Notes: generated by a model not told the origin, from the letters alone. A DNA stretch of 64,000 nt from Uliginosibacterium gangwonense DSM 18521 (GCF_000373965.1 NZ_KB892867.1:62001-126000), one strand, 5' to 3'. Counted from the first letter of the stretch, positions 17,459 to 27,235 are shown. A program made the numbers and translations.

Positions 17459-19171
17459 TCAGTGCGTTTGCTGAGGCTCTGGTGGTGTGAAGCGTTGGAG
17501 GACGTGGCTGGCCATGCCCCGGGCCAGTTCTTCTTCGCCAAAAAAGACTGTGCCGAGGTTTTCGTTGCGCAGCAACTGCGATTCGTCTTCGCTGTGGGTG
17601 CGCAGCACGACTTCGATGTCGGGGTTAAGGGTGCGGGCGGTCTCGACCATGGCCCTCACATTGAGGGCGTCCGGCGTGGTAATCACGAGCATGGCGGCTT
17701 TGGCAACATGGGCCTGGATGAGGACCGCCGGGTCGGTAGCATTGCCTGATACGGCGGGGATGCCTTGTTTGCGCAGATCCTCGACCAGTTCACGGTTTTC
17801 TTCAGCAACCACATAGGGAATGTGCTGACCTTCAAGCGCCTGGGCTACTCTGCGCCCGACTCGGCCATAGCCGATGAGAACGACTTGGCCTTCGAGGTAT
17901 TTGCGTTCGGTGCTGGTGGGTAATTCAGCATAGGGGTCTTGGCGTTGCTCGACACGACGGGCAAGCTCCGAGTACTGGATCACCCAGCGGCGGAAAGGTT
18001 GGATAGCAGCAAACAGCAGGGAATTCAGGGCGATGGAGATGAGCACGCCGGAGACGATCAGGCTCATTCCTTCTGCGGGCAGTAGTCCCAAGGTGAGGCC
18101 AAGCCCGGCCAGGATGATGGAGAATTCACCGATCTGTGCCAACCCTGCGGCAACCGAGAGGGCTGTGTTCAGCGGGTAGCGTAACGCTATGACCAGGGAG
18201 AGGGAGGCGATGGCGTTACCAAGAATGGCGATGGCCACGACGGCAAGTACGTGCAGGGGATGTTCAAGCAGGATGGTGGGCTTGAAAACCATGCCGACCG
18301 AGACGAAGAAGAGCACAGAGAATGCATCGCGTAGCGGCAGGGATTCTTGCGCGGCGCGGTGGCTGAATTCCGATTCGCGCATCACCGTGCCTGCAAAGAA
18401 GGCCCCCAGCGCAAAGGAAACGCTGAAAAGCGCAGCGGCCCCATAGGCGATGCCGACTGCGCTGGCAATAACCGCCAGGGTGAAAAGCTCCCGCGAGCCG
18501 GTGCGGGCAACCTGCCAGAGCATCCAGGGCAGGGCGCGGCGACCGATGATGAGCATGAGGGCGATAAAGGCGGAGACCTGGAGCAGTGTTTTACAGATGG
18601 TGACCCAGAGTGGCTCGGGCACAGCAACGACAGGCGCATGACCACCCAACACCCCAGCCAGTGGTGGCAGGAGAACGAGTACAAGTACTGTGACCAGATC
18701 CTGCACCACCAGCCAGCCGACAGCGATGCGCCCATTCATGGTGTCAAGCTGCTTGGTAGCCTCCAGGCTTTTGAGCAGCACAACAGTGCTGGCGCAAGCC
18801 AGCGAGACGCCCATGACGAGCGCTCCTCCCAGGCTCCAGCCCCAAAGCAGCCCAAGGCCGGTACCCAAGGCGCTGGTCAAACCCATCTGTACCACTGCGC
18901 CAGGGATGGCGATGCGGCGCACACTGAGCAGATCGGCAGGCGAGAAGTGCAGGCCCACGCCAAACATCAGGAGCATAACCCCGATTTCCGATAGCTGCGA
19001 TGCAATGTGCATGTCTGCCACAAAGCCCGGTGTGGCCGGGCCAATGGCAATACCCGCCAGCAGGTAGCCGACCAGTGCGGGCAGCTTGATGCGCTCAGCA
19101 ATGAAACCAAAAACAAGGGCCACGCCGAAACCGGCTACCAGCGTGGTGATCAGGGAAATGTTGTGCTCCAT
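17459..19171 (-). CDS. CPA2 cation:proton antiporter with TrkA-N domain (YbaL/KefB type)
   Basis: 570 aa from the ATG at 19171 (MEHNISLITTLVAGFG); the longer frame upstream is non-homologous-looking. About twelve membrane helices fill residues 5-385, with the family motif GYLLAGIAIGP and the helix GWLVVQDLVTVLVLVLLPP. The cytosolic part holds a Rossmann nucleotide-binding (TrkA-N/RCK) domain starting GQVVLIGYGRVGRRVAQAL. A short C-terminal tail has HSEDESQLLRNENLG. The protein probably exchanges K+ or Na+ for H+ at the inner membrane; glutathione-adduct gating as in KefB/KefC is not shown by sequence. No KefF/KefG-type ancillary gene is adjacent. Confidence 0.85.
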   Translation of the reverse strand: MEHNISLITTLVAGFGVALVFGFIAERIKLPALVGYLLAGIAIGPATPGFVADMHIASQLSEIGVMLLMFGVGLHFSPADLLSVRRIAIPGAVVQMGLTSALGTGLGLLWGWSLGGALVMGVSLACASTVVLLKSLEATKQLDTMNGRIAVGWLVVQDLVTVLVLVLLPPLAGVLGGHAPVVAVPEPLWVTICKTLLQVSAFIALMLIIGRRALPWMLWQVARTGSRELFTLAVIASAVGIAYGAAALFSVSFALGAFFAGTVMRESEFSHRAAQESLPLRDAFSVLFFVSVGMVFKPTILLEHPLHVLAVVAIAILGNAIASLSLVIALRYPLNTALSVAAGLAQIGEFSIILAGLGLTLGLLPAEGMSLIVSGVLISIALNSLLFAAIQPFRRWVIQYSELARRVEQRQDPYAELPTSTERKYLEGQVVLIGYGRVGRRVAQALEGQHIPYVVAEENRELVEDLRKQGIPAVSGNATDPAVLIQAHVAKAAMLVITTPDALNVRAMVETARTLNPDIEVVLRTHSEDESQLLRNENLGTVFFGEEELARGMASHVLQRFTPPEPQQTH

Positions 19172-19303
19172 GCAGTGCTTTCGTGTCGCGGGCCAGGTAA
19201 ATAGTCCGCAGGTGGGGAAGATGGTACATCGCGCAATGTATGGATGGAGTGCCGTTATGGCGAATTGTTCCCCACCGGAACAGGAAAAACGTGCAGGCAA
19301 TCA

Positions 19304-19780
19304 GGCGGGGGTGTAGGGCTTTCTACCTATTAGCGCAAAGATGCGGTGTGGGGTTCGCAGGGGCTCATCAGGGAAGCACGTAGTGAGCATGGTGGCATGT
19401 TCGGCATCGAAACGAGTTACGGCCTCAGGCTGGCGGCTGCGCCTGTCCAGATCACGGGCTTGCTCAAACAGGGGGCCATGCCTGTGATTCGGCAGCCGCG
19501 TCGGGAAAAGCTTCGTCCAAGCTTTGGTTCTCAATATATATGTCATATTCAACCAACCGGCTGAAGAACGAATCCAGAAAATCTGTGCGGTGGCGGCGAT
19601 AATTCTGTGTAGTGAGGCCGAAGTTAATCGGGGGCATACCAGGTTTCTGCATGGCGCATGCGCTGGAGCAGGGCATACAGGAACAACTCATCCGCCCTCG
19701 CGCCCACTATGTAGGTGTAGCCATTCCCTTTACAGGCAAAAATCTGCCCAAAGGCAGGGTTGTACGCATGGGGCGAGGCT
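19304..19780 (-). pseudogene. Possible frameshifted gene remnant
   Basis: On the minus strand three protein-like segments follow one another in three frames. They are NPAFGQIFACKGNGYTYIVG through RMRHAETWYAPD (about 19620-19780), then LTTQNYRRHRTDFLDSFFSR through DEAFPDAAAESQ (about 19470-19605), then HGPLFEQARDLDRRSRQPEA through FALIGRKPYTPA (19304-19480). Each segment ends in a stop or shifts into the next, as expected after two small indels. No start codon with a ribosome site was found and no family is recognised. It could instead be chance; homology search of the three pieces would decide. Confidence 0.3.
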
Positions 19781-19988
19781 GAACACTATCTTGGTGCAGG
19801 CGTGTCGGTAACAATCATTTACGCTGTTTGAATGAGGCTCCCCTATAGAATAAGCGTAGAAAATTACGGGGCCCCGTTCAAGGGCTGTTCAGAGGCTGGC
19901 TGCAAAAGTGCAGCAGCTTTGGAGCAGTTTCACTGTGCCCAATTGAGCCTGATCGCAATCAGGCCCTTACAGAGTGAAGGAGTTGGGT

Positions 19989-20819
19989 ATGGAAACGAAG
20001 TACCGGATCGTTTTCAAAGGTGTGCTTGTTGAAGGTTTCGATCCTGCAACAGTCAAACGGGCTGCTGCGCAGCGTTTGAAGCTGGAAGGCGATGCCATCG
20101 AAAGAGTGTTCTGTGGGCGCAGGGCCGTGCTCAAGAAGAACCTGGATCGGGTCACAGCCGAACGCTATCTGGGTGCTTTGCGACAGATCGGCATGCAGGC
20201 GGGCGTCGAAGAGCAGCCCCCCTTGGCGGCGTCCCCTGCGCCTGAGGTGAAGCAAGCTGCCTTTGATGCGCTTTCCACGGTAACCAACCCGCTTGTGCTT
20301 GTCCCTGAGGGAATTGCTCCCCCTGCGCCAGAGCCTGTCGTGGAATTCGATCCGCATAAAACCCATATCAACCTCGCCCGTGCGGAAGAGTTGCTCAGCC
20401 GTGTGGCGGTATCCACGGTGGAGGAGGTCCCGCAACGTGAAGCGGTGAGAGAGCCGGTGAATGATTCCAATGATAATCTGTCTGCAGCCTCCACTCCGGT
20501 AGTAGTTGGGGATGTGCGGACTGCTTTTGTATCCGCCCCCGCTTTGGCGCTGGCTGTGCCTGAGCTTGCAAAGAACCCGGCTGTGGCAGAGCCCCCGATT
20601 GCGCTTGCCGCGCCCTCTACTGCTGCCGTTGGGGTCTCAGCGTTTCAAGTGTGTTCGGAGCCATGTTGCCCGCGTTGTGGCGAAGATCTTTCCGTCCTGC
20701 TTGAATTGTATATGCAAGATGCGTTGTCATCAGCTCGCCGGACGCATGAGTCAAGCAGCAGAGCAGAGAGAGGTTGGCTGTATAACGTGTGGGGTTGGTT
20801 GCGCCCGCGTGCTGCCTAG
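19989..20819 (+). CDS. Hypothetical protein with N-terminal ribosomal-L7-like/RDD-associated domain and zinc knuckle
   Basis: 276 aa from the ATG at 19989, placed by GAAGGAG; the in-frame GTG at 19974 is part of that site. Residues 1-75 (KYRIVFKGVLVEGFDPATVK ... VLKKNLDRVTAERYLGALRQIG) match a small domain often found before RDD or DUF805 membrane domains in beta- and gammaproteobacteria. Here the membrane part is absent: a Pro/Ala-rich disordered middle (about 80-225) leads to CCPRCGEDL, a possible half zinc ribbon, and a short C-terminal helix. Function unknown. A very strong terminator follows. Confidence 0.65.
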   Translation: METKYRIVFKGVLVEGFDPATVKRAAAQRLKLEGDAIERVFCGRRAVLKKNLDRVTAERYLGALRQIGMQAGVEEQPPLAASPAPEVKQAAFDALSTVTNPLVLVPEGIAPPAPEPVVEFDPHKTHINLARAEELLSRVAVSTVEEVPQREAVREPVNDSNDNLSAASTPVVVGDVRTAFVSAPALALAVPELAKNPAVAEPPIALAAPSTAAVGVSAFQVCSEPCCPRCGEDLSVLLELYMQDALSSARRTHESSSRAERGWLYNVWGWLRPRAA

Positions 20820-20822
20820 ACG

Positions 20823-20861
20823 AAGAATCGTTCCTGCATATTGGATGCAGGAACGATTCTT
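20823..20861. terminator. Strong intrinsic terminator, 17-bp stem
   Basis: AAGAATCGTTCCTGCAT pairs perfectly with ATGCAGGAACGATTCTT around a 5-base loop, beginning three bases after the upstream stop codon. It separates convergent genes and may act in both directions. Confidence 0.8.
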
Positions 20862-20895
20862 TGCCATAAAGTATGATGGCCTGTAAAGGAGAAAT

Positions 20896-21654
20896 CTATT
20901 CGGAATATTTCTTGTCCAGTTTTGCTCTGGTGCCATCACTGCGCATGGCAGCCATGGCCTTGTCAAACTCGGCGACAAGGGCCGGCCCCGCTTTTTTGCT
21001 GAACATGATGTAGCTTTGCGTGGTTTCAATCGGTGGGCCGATGACCTTGACCTGCTGGGTGGCATTCAATTCCTTGAGGAAGGCGAAGCCCGGAATGCGG
21101 CTACAGACGACTACATCCATGCGTTTGGCCAGGAGCTTTTTGAAGTTTGCCTCATAGGTGGGGGCAACTTCCAGCTTTTTGAAGTCCCCGCGCTGGGCGG
21201 CAGCATCAAATACGCTGCCATAAGAGACCTTGTTGACTACGCCAATTGAAGCATTGGCCAGCGATTTCAAATCACCCTTGAATTCTACCGGAGAATCCTT
21301 CAGGACGAAGAACACATAGTCCTGGGAGAGTACCGATTCTTTTGGGAACAGGTAGTTGGTTTCGCGTTCTGGAGTTTTCTTCACGGTGAAAAGCGCATCG
21401 GCCTCACCCGCATCCAGCATCTGGAAATCTCGTGCCAACGGGTAAAACTCCATTTTATAAGGTTTGCCGATGCGCTTGAAGGCTTCGTTGATAACCTCAA
21501 TCATTAACCCTGTGGCTGGTTTGCCCTCTTGCACGTTCATGAAGGGTGGGTAGTCAAAACTGACCAGAGTCAGAGGTTTGTTTTGGGCTGATGCTGGCAA
21601 GATGAGGGTGAGTAGGCCAAGATAGAGGCCAGTGAATAGGGTTTTGAGGTGCAT
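20896..21654 (-). CDS. Periplasmic solute-binding protein, SBP_bac_3 type (paralog 1)
   Basis: 252 aa from the ATG at 21654 (MHLKTLFTGLYLG), preceded by AAAGGATAG. A signal peptide ends near ASAQ. The mature part starts LTLVSFDYPPFMN, the usual first strand of family 3 binding proteins, and has two lobes with the hinge near SIGVVNKVSYG. Two further genes in the window encode the same architecture, with shared landmarks xFDYPPxM, FTxKKTxER, YGxxFDAA and NFxKLLAxRM. None has a permease or ATPase gene beside it, so they may serve a distant ABC transporter or act as sensors. Ligand unknown; amino acids or small acids are typical for the fold. Confidence 0.85.
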   Translation of the reverse strand: MHLKTLFTGLYLGLLTLILPASAQNKPLTLVSFDYPPFMNVQEGKPATGLMIEVINEAFKRIGKPYKMEFYPLARDFQMLDAGEADALFTVKKTPERETNYLFPKESVLSQDYVFFVLKDSPVEFKGDLKSLANASIGVVNKVSYGSVFDAAAQRGDFKKLEVAPTYEANFKKLLAKRMDVVVCSRIPGFAFLKELNATQQVKVIGPPIETTQSYIMFSKKAGPALVAEFDKAMAAMRSDGTRAKLDKKYSE

Positions 21655-21922
21655 GGTGGAAGCTATCCTTTCTTTTACGTGGATTTCAGAGGCGGTAACA
21701 CGAATAGACATGCTGAATGCAAGGTGCTGTAGCGTTCCTCAAATCAGCTTAGGCCGCCTATCCATAATTGCCATACCGCTTTGTGGGCAATGTGTGTCGC
21801 CGTGTGAAGGCTGTATGTGTGGGCACCGCTTGTCGGGTAGAAATATACCCTTAGGGGCAAATGCGTGACTGATCGCTTATATTTGTCACCGATCTGTCAG
21901 CCGGGCTGCAACTGGCCTGCCT

Positions 21923-24097
21923 ATGCATTCTTTGCCGGTAAACAAAATGACTCATTCAGAATTACCCCAAAACGCTTCACCCTCTTCTGCACAGCGCCGT
22001 TTGTTGTTGCAAGGGCTTGTCAGTCTGCCTTGGCTGGGGTTGTTGCCTGGTTGCGGTGGCGGTGGAAGCAGTGACGGTTCATCACTGAGTCTGGATTCCT
22101 CGGCAGGATTCACCCATCCAGGCTTGTTGCATACTGAGGCTGATTTTACCCGCATGCGTGCCAAGATTGCGACAGGCGAGCAGCCGTGGACACAGGGCTG
22201 GGCCGCGCTGACCTCAAGTGGTTATTCTGCCTTGGGGCAAAGCCCCAATCCGCAGGTCACCATTATCCGGGGCGGTACAGATCAGAATTTTGCCACCATG
22301 GTGTATGACATGGAGCGTACCTATCAGGCCGCATTGCGCTGGAAGGTGTCGGGGGATTCTGCTTATGCCGAGCAGGCAGTGAAATTTCTGAATGCATGGT
22401 CTTCAACAATGACGACGCTCACCGGTAATGCAGACCGTTTCATTGCGGCGGGTCTGTATGGTTATCAGTGGGCCAACGCGGCGGAAATCATGCGCAGCTA
22501 TTCAGGTTGGGCCACTGCGGATGTGACGAAATTCCAGCAATGGCTGCTGACACTTTTCTACCCTTTGAGCCATGATTTCCTGCTCAACCACAATGGCTCA
22601 AACATCACGAATTACTGGGCATCATGGGATCTGCTGACCATGGCCGGGATTTTGGCAATGGGTGTGTTTTGCGACCGGCGCGATATTTATAACGAAGCCA
22701 TCAGCTATTTCAAAACGGGCCGTGGCAATGGTGCAGCCGCACACATGGTCTACAGGTTCCATCCGGGGCATGTTGGCCAGTGGCAGGAAAGTGGGCGTGA
22801 CCAGGGGCATTCCACCTTGAGTATCAGTTGCTGCGCTGCTCTGTGCGAAATGGCCTGGAACCAGGGTGATGATTTGTATGGTTATGATAATAACCGTTTT
22901 CTGGCAGGCGCAGAGTACGTGGCTAAATCCAATTTGCAGGATGCCAGCGGCGCCTACTATACATTACCGTTTTCTACGTATAGCAATCGGCAGGGAACGA
23001 TGACATCGGTATCCTCTTCGGGGCAACCGAATCTGCGTCCGTGCTGGGAGTCGATCTACAACCATTATGTGCACCGCAAGGGCGTTGATGCACCTTGGGT
23101 GGCGACAATGGCAGCTCACTTGCGCCCTGAAGGTAATAATACGAATGGTGATCAGCTCAGCTTTGGCACCTTGGCCTATTCGCGTGATGCGCTTGCTACC
23201 CAGATGCCACCTTCCGGGTTGAGGGCGTATCCCACTGCGGGAGCGGTGCTGCTGTCGTGGTGGGGCTGCGCCAACGCGACAGCATATAATGTCAAACGTG
23301 GAGTGTCTGCTGCCGGGCCGTTTACCACGGTTGCTCATGGCAATACTGATCCGCGTACTCATACGGATTCACCGGGTCAGGGCACTTGGTATTATGTGGT
23401 GACGGGTAGCACTGCAAGTGGCGAGACCGGATCATCGAATGTTGTGCGGGTGGTTTTGCCGGGCGAGTTGATTCTCCATTTGCCGTTGAATGAAGGGAGT
23501 GGCACAACTGCTGCCGATAGCAGTGGTAACGGGCTGAATGCCACGCTCAACGGGGGAGCCGCTTGGGGGGCTGGGCGCAGCACTAGTAAAGCCTTGTCGT
23601 TGGATGGTAGTAGCGGCTATCTGGCGCTGCCAAATGGTGTGCTATCCGGCTTGGGGGATTTTACAGTGGCACTCTGGGTGTATGCCAACAGTGTGACAAA
23701 AGGCTCCCGCATCTTTGATTTTGGTTCCAGCGATATTGCCTATTGGTGCCTGTTCGCAGCCGATTGGTCCGGGGCCCTGCGGGCGACGGTGACGGGGACG
23801 ACCAATTTTGGTGAGCAGAGCATCACGGCAAGCAGTGCGTTGAGCGCAGGCAAATGGGTGCATCTGGTGCTGACATTGTCGGGTACGACTGGGACGTTGT
23901 ATGTGGATGGGGTAGCGGCTGCGACTGCGATCAATACGGCGATTGATCTGGCGCCCTTCCAACTGGGCAATACTACGCAGAACTGGCTGGGGCGTGCGCA
24001 GTATGCGTCGGACCCGTACTTCAACGGCCGTATGCAGGATTTGCGGATCTACAGTGGCGCATTGAGTGCCAGCGAAATTGCTGCGCTGGCTGTTTAG
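21923..24097 (+). CDS. Lipid-anchored polysaccharide lyase (alginate-lyase-like) with LamG domain
   Basis: 724 aa; a second in-frame ATG at 21947 is equally possible. The N-terminus has RR, a hydrophobic stretch and the lipobox LPGC, so it is an exported lipoprotein, perhaps through Tat. Residues about 55-400 resemble the helical alginate-lyase superfamily: HPGLLHTEADFTRMRAKI, the central NITNYWASWDLLTMAGIL and GQWQESGRDQGHS segments hold likely catalytic Asn, His, Arg and Tyr residues. A fibronectin-type segment (about 420-515) precedes a concanavalin-like LamG domain (about 520-724) for carbohydrate binding. Next to a pectinesterase the substrate may be a uronic-acid polymer of pectin rather than alginate; this is inference. 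Confidence 0.75.
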   Translation: MHSLPVNKMTHSELPQNASPSSAQRRLLLQGLVSLPWLGLLPGCGGGGSSDGSSLSLDSSAGFTHPGLLHTEADFTRMRAKIATGEQPWTQGWAALTSSGYSALGQSPNPQVTIIRGGTDQNFATMVYDMERTYQAALRWKVSGDSAYAEQAVKFLNAWSSTMTTLTGNADRFIAAGLYGYQWANAAEIMRSYSGWATADVTKFQQWLLTLFYPLSHDFLLNHNGSNITNYWASWDLLTMAGILAMGVFCDRRDIYNEAISYFKTGRGNGAAAHMVYRFHPGHVGQWQESGRDQGHSTLSISCCAALCEMAWNQGDDLYGYDNNRFLAGAEYVAKSNLQDASGAYYTLPFSTYSNRQGTMTSVSSSGQPNLRPCWESIYNHYVHRKGVDAPWVATMAAHLRPEGNNTNGDQLSFGTLAYSRDALATQMPPSGLRAYPTAGAVLLSWWGCANATAYNVKRGVSAAGPFTTVAHGNTDPRTHTDSPGQGTWYYVVTGSTASGETGSSNVVRVVLPGELILHLPLNEGSGTTAADSSGNGLNATLNGGAAWGAGRSTSKALSLDGSSGYLALPNGVLSGLGDFTVALWVYANSVTKGSRIFDFGSSDIAYWCLFAADWSGALRATVTGTTNFGEQSITASSALSAGKWVHLVLTLSGTTGTLYVDGVAAATAINTAIDLAPFQLGNTTQNWLGRAQYASDPYFNGRMQDLRIYSGALSASEIAALAV

Positions 24098-24105
24098 TGG
24101 CAGAT

Positions 24106-24138
24106 CACCCAATCAATGCTGTTGGCATTGATTGGGTG
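24106..24138. terminator. Bidirectional hairpin between lyase and pectinesterase genes
   Basis: CACCCAATCAATGC and GCATTGATTGGGTG form a perfect 14-bp stem with a 5-base loop, between convergent stops at 24097 and 24156. Confidence 0.7.
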
Positions 24139-24155
24139 TTGCTCAAGTCTGTATA

Positions 24156-25349
24156 TCAGTTGCCGCTACCCGCACCACTGTTGTTATATTCGTAGAAGCG
24201 GTTGGGTGAATAGGTGCACCCGCTGGAGCAGTAGGCGCGCCCGGCGGTGGAGCTACCCCATGGGGCAGTCAGGCGGATATGGCCGGCAATGCTGCTGTCT
24301 CGAACGGTGACCTGACCATTGGGTGATGCGCCATTGACATAATTTGAAAGGCTGCCAATGCCCTCATCCCATGCACGGGCAAGATAGATGCTGCTGCTGG
24401 CAACGCTGCCGGCGTAGTTGAGCGTGCTGTTGATGACGAGGAAGCCGTAGGTGTTGGCTGGTCGAGTGCTGGGGGCGAAGATGTAGCTCGCAGTGCCAGA
24501 GCCTAGCCGGGCGCCGGTGTACTGGATAGTGCAGCCATTGAAGGCGGCGGTGCCGTGGCCGAAGATGAAATCGGTGTCGCCCTGGATGAAGCTGCTCTTG
24601 AAGTAGGCGCGAATGACGGTGGTATAGCTGGAGCCGCCGATGTAGAGCGTATCCTGGTTGCCAGTGATGCTGACGTTCTCGAAGATGGCCTTGTCACCCC
24701 GAACAGCCAAGGCGAGTGCAGACTGGTTGCTGCCGCTGTAGGTGCCTTCTACGTAGCTGTTTTTGAAGCTGAGGTTACGGGCCCGGAAATTAGAGGCCGC
24801 CACATTGAAAGTGGCGCTGCCCAATGTTCCTACGGTAGTAGCCGAGGCGTTGCCCACGCAGGCGTGGGTGGACGTGCCAGAGGACTTTGGGGTGAGGTTG
24901 GCGTTGCCAAATACGATCACGGTGTTGCCGGAGGTGGCATCCAAGCCATAGAGCGTGATGGGCGGTGCGGAGGATGGGACGCAGACCACTTCCTTGTAGG
25001 TACCTGCCTTCACACTGATATATTTGCGTGCACTGCCCCCAGCCGATACGGCTGCGTTGATGGCTGCCTGGATTGTCTTGTAGGTCGCGCTACCGTCCGC
25101 CGCAACGGCATAGTTGGCGGTAAAGCTGCTGATGGCGCCCACGCCGCTGCTGGGGTCCCAGTTGTCGGTAGTCAGTGAGCCAAGCGTGCCTGCCTGGGCC
25201 ATGTACTTGGCCACGGTGTAGTTGGCTGCGCTGGAACTGGTCAATTGCGGGCGGGTCGCGGTGCTGCTGACCGAGTACGCGGGCAGGCTGTAGAGCGAGC
25301 AGGCGAGCGCAAGCGCCCATAACCCTTGGCGGGCTGGTGCATGGAACAT
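24156..25349 (-). CDS. Secreted pectinesterase (CE8)
   Basis: 397 aa. A signal peptide ends near YSLPAYS. The right-handed beta-helix catalytic domain spans about 80-385. Signature motifs are GNQDTLY with D233 and GDTDFIFG with D260, the two catalytic aspartates, and the substrate arginine lies in LARAWDEG (LGRAW in most members). It removes methyl groups from homogalacturonan outside the cytoplasm, exposing it to lyases. It is convergent with the LamG-containing lyase, so the pair forms a small pectin-use locus. The C-terminal tail carries two cysteines (YCSSGCTY). Confidence 0.9.
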   Translation of the reverse strand: MFHAPARQGLWALALACSLYSLPAYSVSSTATRPQLTSSSAANYTVAKYMAQAGTLGSLTTDNWDPSSGVGAISSFTANYAVAADGSATYKTIQAAINAAVSAGGSARKYISVKAGTYKEVVCVPSSAPPITLYGLDATSGNTVIVFGNANLTPKSSGTSTHACVGNASATTVGTLGSATFNVAASNFRARNLSFKNSYVEGTYSGSNQSALALAVRGDKAIFENVSITGNQDTLYIGGSSYTTVIRAYFKSSFIQGDTDFIFGHGTAAFNGCTIQYTGARLGSGTASYIFAPSTRPANTYGFLVINSTLNYAGSVASSSIYLARAWDEGIGSLSNYVNGASPNGQVTVRDSSIAGHIRLTAPWGSSTAGRAYCSSGCTYSPNRFYEYNNSGAGSGN

Positions 25350-25585
25350 GGATGTCTCCTGTCTGGTTATTGTTTGCCATGTTGGCCAAGATATTTTAGT
25401 TGTGATATCGGTAACATCAAGTCCTATTTATATTTTTTACGTGCTAATGGATGAGTGGAGGTGCTTGTGTTGGTAGATAGCGGTTTAGGTCTTGAATCAG
25501 TGGAGCAAGCTGCTCGTGCAAGCCTTGACACCCCATGCATCGGCGGGGATGATCGTTTGCGTACCGTACTGGTGTGGAACTTTTG

Positions 25586-26320
25586 ATGCGTCTTGCTCGC
25601 AGTGTGCCTATATTCGCTGTTGTCGTGTTTTGCCTTGCCACGCTATTGGCTGGTTGTGCCAGCATGGATGAAGGCTTCAGTGGGAATGTGCAGCAGATGA
25701 TCAACAAGAGCCAGCGGCGCGAAAGTTACATGCTGTATAGCTATACGATGCCGGTGTTTGACGATGCACCCGTGCAGCCCTTGTGTGTGGTGTATGCAGG
25801 TGATTCGCCACAGGAGGTAGGGCGCCAGCGCCTGTATTACGCAATGGTGGATTTTCGCCTGCCCCAGCAGAATCTGCAGCCAGTGAGCGTGGAAGACAAG
25901 GTTGCTGACGCGCGCCTGGCAGCCCCGTGCACGGCACAGGTACGCCCGCAACCCGGCGGGCCAGGGCATCGCATTATCGTGCTGCAGCAGCAGAATGTGC
26001 ATGCACTCAGCAACGCTGAAGTGTTGGCACAACTGGGGCCGCAAGGCGGACGCGCTTACATTTTTGTCACCCCTGCCAGTGAAGTGCCGGGGGGCGCACA
26101 GCACAGCCCGATGCTTTATATGGCGGATGACAAAGGTATTATTTCTTCTTCACGCCTGAACATGCCGGGTAGGGTTGTGGTGGAATACTCCAATACAGGT
26201 AAGAAGATCGGCGCTTATGCGCTGTACCCACTTGCCATAGTGGGCGATGTAGCCCTGGGCACCTTGCAACTTATCCTGTATGTGGGTATGGCCCGCGTGT
26301 GGCCCAATGCACATCGTTAG
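25586..26320 (+). CDS. Lipoprotein of unknown function
   Basis: 244 aa from the ATG at 25586 (an in-frame GTG lies at 25574). The signal peptide ends in the lipobox LAGC. The body has a YxLYSYTMP element and two Cys (PLCVVYAG, APCTAQV), and a hydrophobic C-terminal segment (AIVGDVALGTLQLILYVGMA) that could be a membrane helix. It is similar in style to other small proteobacterial envelope lipoproteins, but I recognise no family. Its stop overlaps by four bases the stop of the convergent solute-binding gene. Confidence 0.65.
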   Translation: MRLARSVPIFAVVVFCLATLLAGCASMDEGFSGNVQQMINKSQRRESYMLYSYTMPVFDDAPVQPLCVVYAGDSPQEVGRQRLYYAMVDFRLPQQNLQPVSVEDKVADARLAAPCTAQVRPQPGGPGHRIIVLQQQNVHALSNAEVLAQLGPQGGRAYIFVTPASEVPGGAQHSPMLYMADDKGIISSSRLNMPGRVVVEYSNTGKKIGAYALYPLAIVGDVALGTLQLILYVGMARVWPNAHR

Positions 26321-27084
26321 CCAAGGGGCCCGTATCGCTTGAGGATTTTGGCAAGGCTGCCATCTTCCTTCATGATACGCATGCTTTCATCAAAGCGTTT
26401 TGATAGCGTGCTGTTGACGGGCGTGCGGCGAAAAGCCAGATAGCTGGGGAGTTCTTCCACCGATGGACCACTGACTTTGACCTGATCAAGCGCCCTAAGT
26501 TTGCGTAACATGGCGATGCCCACAGCGCGGCTACTGACGACTGCCTCCATGCGGTGGGCGAGGAGTTTTCTGAAGTTCTGTTCAAAGTCGTTGGCAAGTT
26601 CCAGGCGGGGGAAAGTGCCTTTGGCAACGGCGGCATCGAAGCGTGGGCCGTAGGAGGCATTGTTGACGATGCCGATGGATACTTGGTTAAGGGAGGCCAG
26701 GTCTCCCGTGAATTTCAGTGTGGAGTCTTTGTGGACAAAAATGACAAAGTCCTGCGTGAAGAGTGGCTCACGGGGGAAATACAAAATGGCTTCCCGTTCG
26801 TTGGTTTTCTTGATGGTGAAGATGGCGTCGACCTTGCCTATCTCCATCATCATTGCCCGCTGTGCAGGGAAAAACTGCAGGTGAGTATTGAGCTGCATGT
26901 GTTTGAAGACTGCGTTGACGATATCAATGGCCATACCTTTGTGGCCGCCGTTCCCATCAACCATATAGGGAGGGTAATCAAACGTGGCCAGTTCCAGCGG
27001 TTGTGCCAGGGTACAAGGCGCCACAAGAGCGCCGAACAGGGCGATACATGCGATCAATGGCCGCGTCTTCATGCTGCGTTTCAT
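26317..27084 (-). CDS. Periplasmic solute-binding protein, SBP_bac_3 type (paralog 2)
   Basis: 255 aa from the ATG at 27084 (MKRSMKTRPLIACIALFG); ATG 27072 is an alternative. After the signal peptide the mature protein starts LELATFDYPPYMVDGNGG and contains FTIKKTNERE, YGPRFDAAVAKG and NFRKLLAHRMEAVVSSR. These place it closer to paralog 3 than to paralog 1 by eye. Paralog 3 lies 151 bases upstream on the same strand, so a duplication is likely. No transporter membrane gene is nearby. Confidence 0.85.
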   Translation of the reverse strand: MKRSMKTRPLIACIALFGALVAPCTLAQPLELATFDYPPYMVDGNGGHKGMAIDIVNAVFKHMQLNTHLQFFPAQRAMMMEIGKVDAIFTIKKTNEREAILYFPREPLFTQDFVIFVHKDSTLKFTGDLASLNQVSIGIVNNASYGPRFDAAVAKGTFPRLELANDFEQNFRKLLAHRMEAVVSSRAVGIAMLRKLRALDQVKVSGPSVEELPSYLAFRRTPVNSTLSKRFDESMRIMKEDGSLAKILKRYGPLG

Positions 27085-27235
27085 CCCGGGGGCTGAGTGG
27101 GTGGGCCTTTGATGCGTGCCAGCAGGAGCGTTGAGTCCCGGTTCTGGACGCATGAGGAGATGATCTCATGCGTGGGTGACAAATGGTAGGGGTTAGAGCC
27201 CGCGATTGGGTCTTCTCAGAATTGGTGCGTACCGT

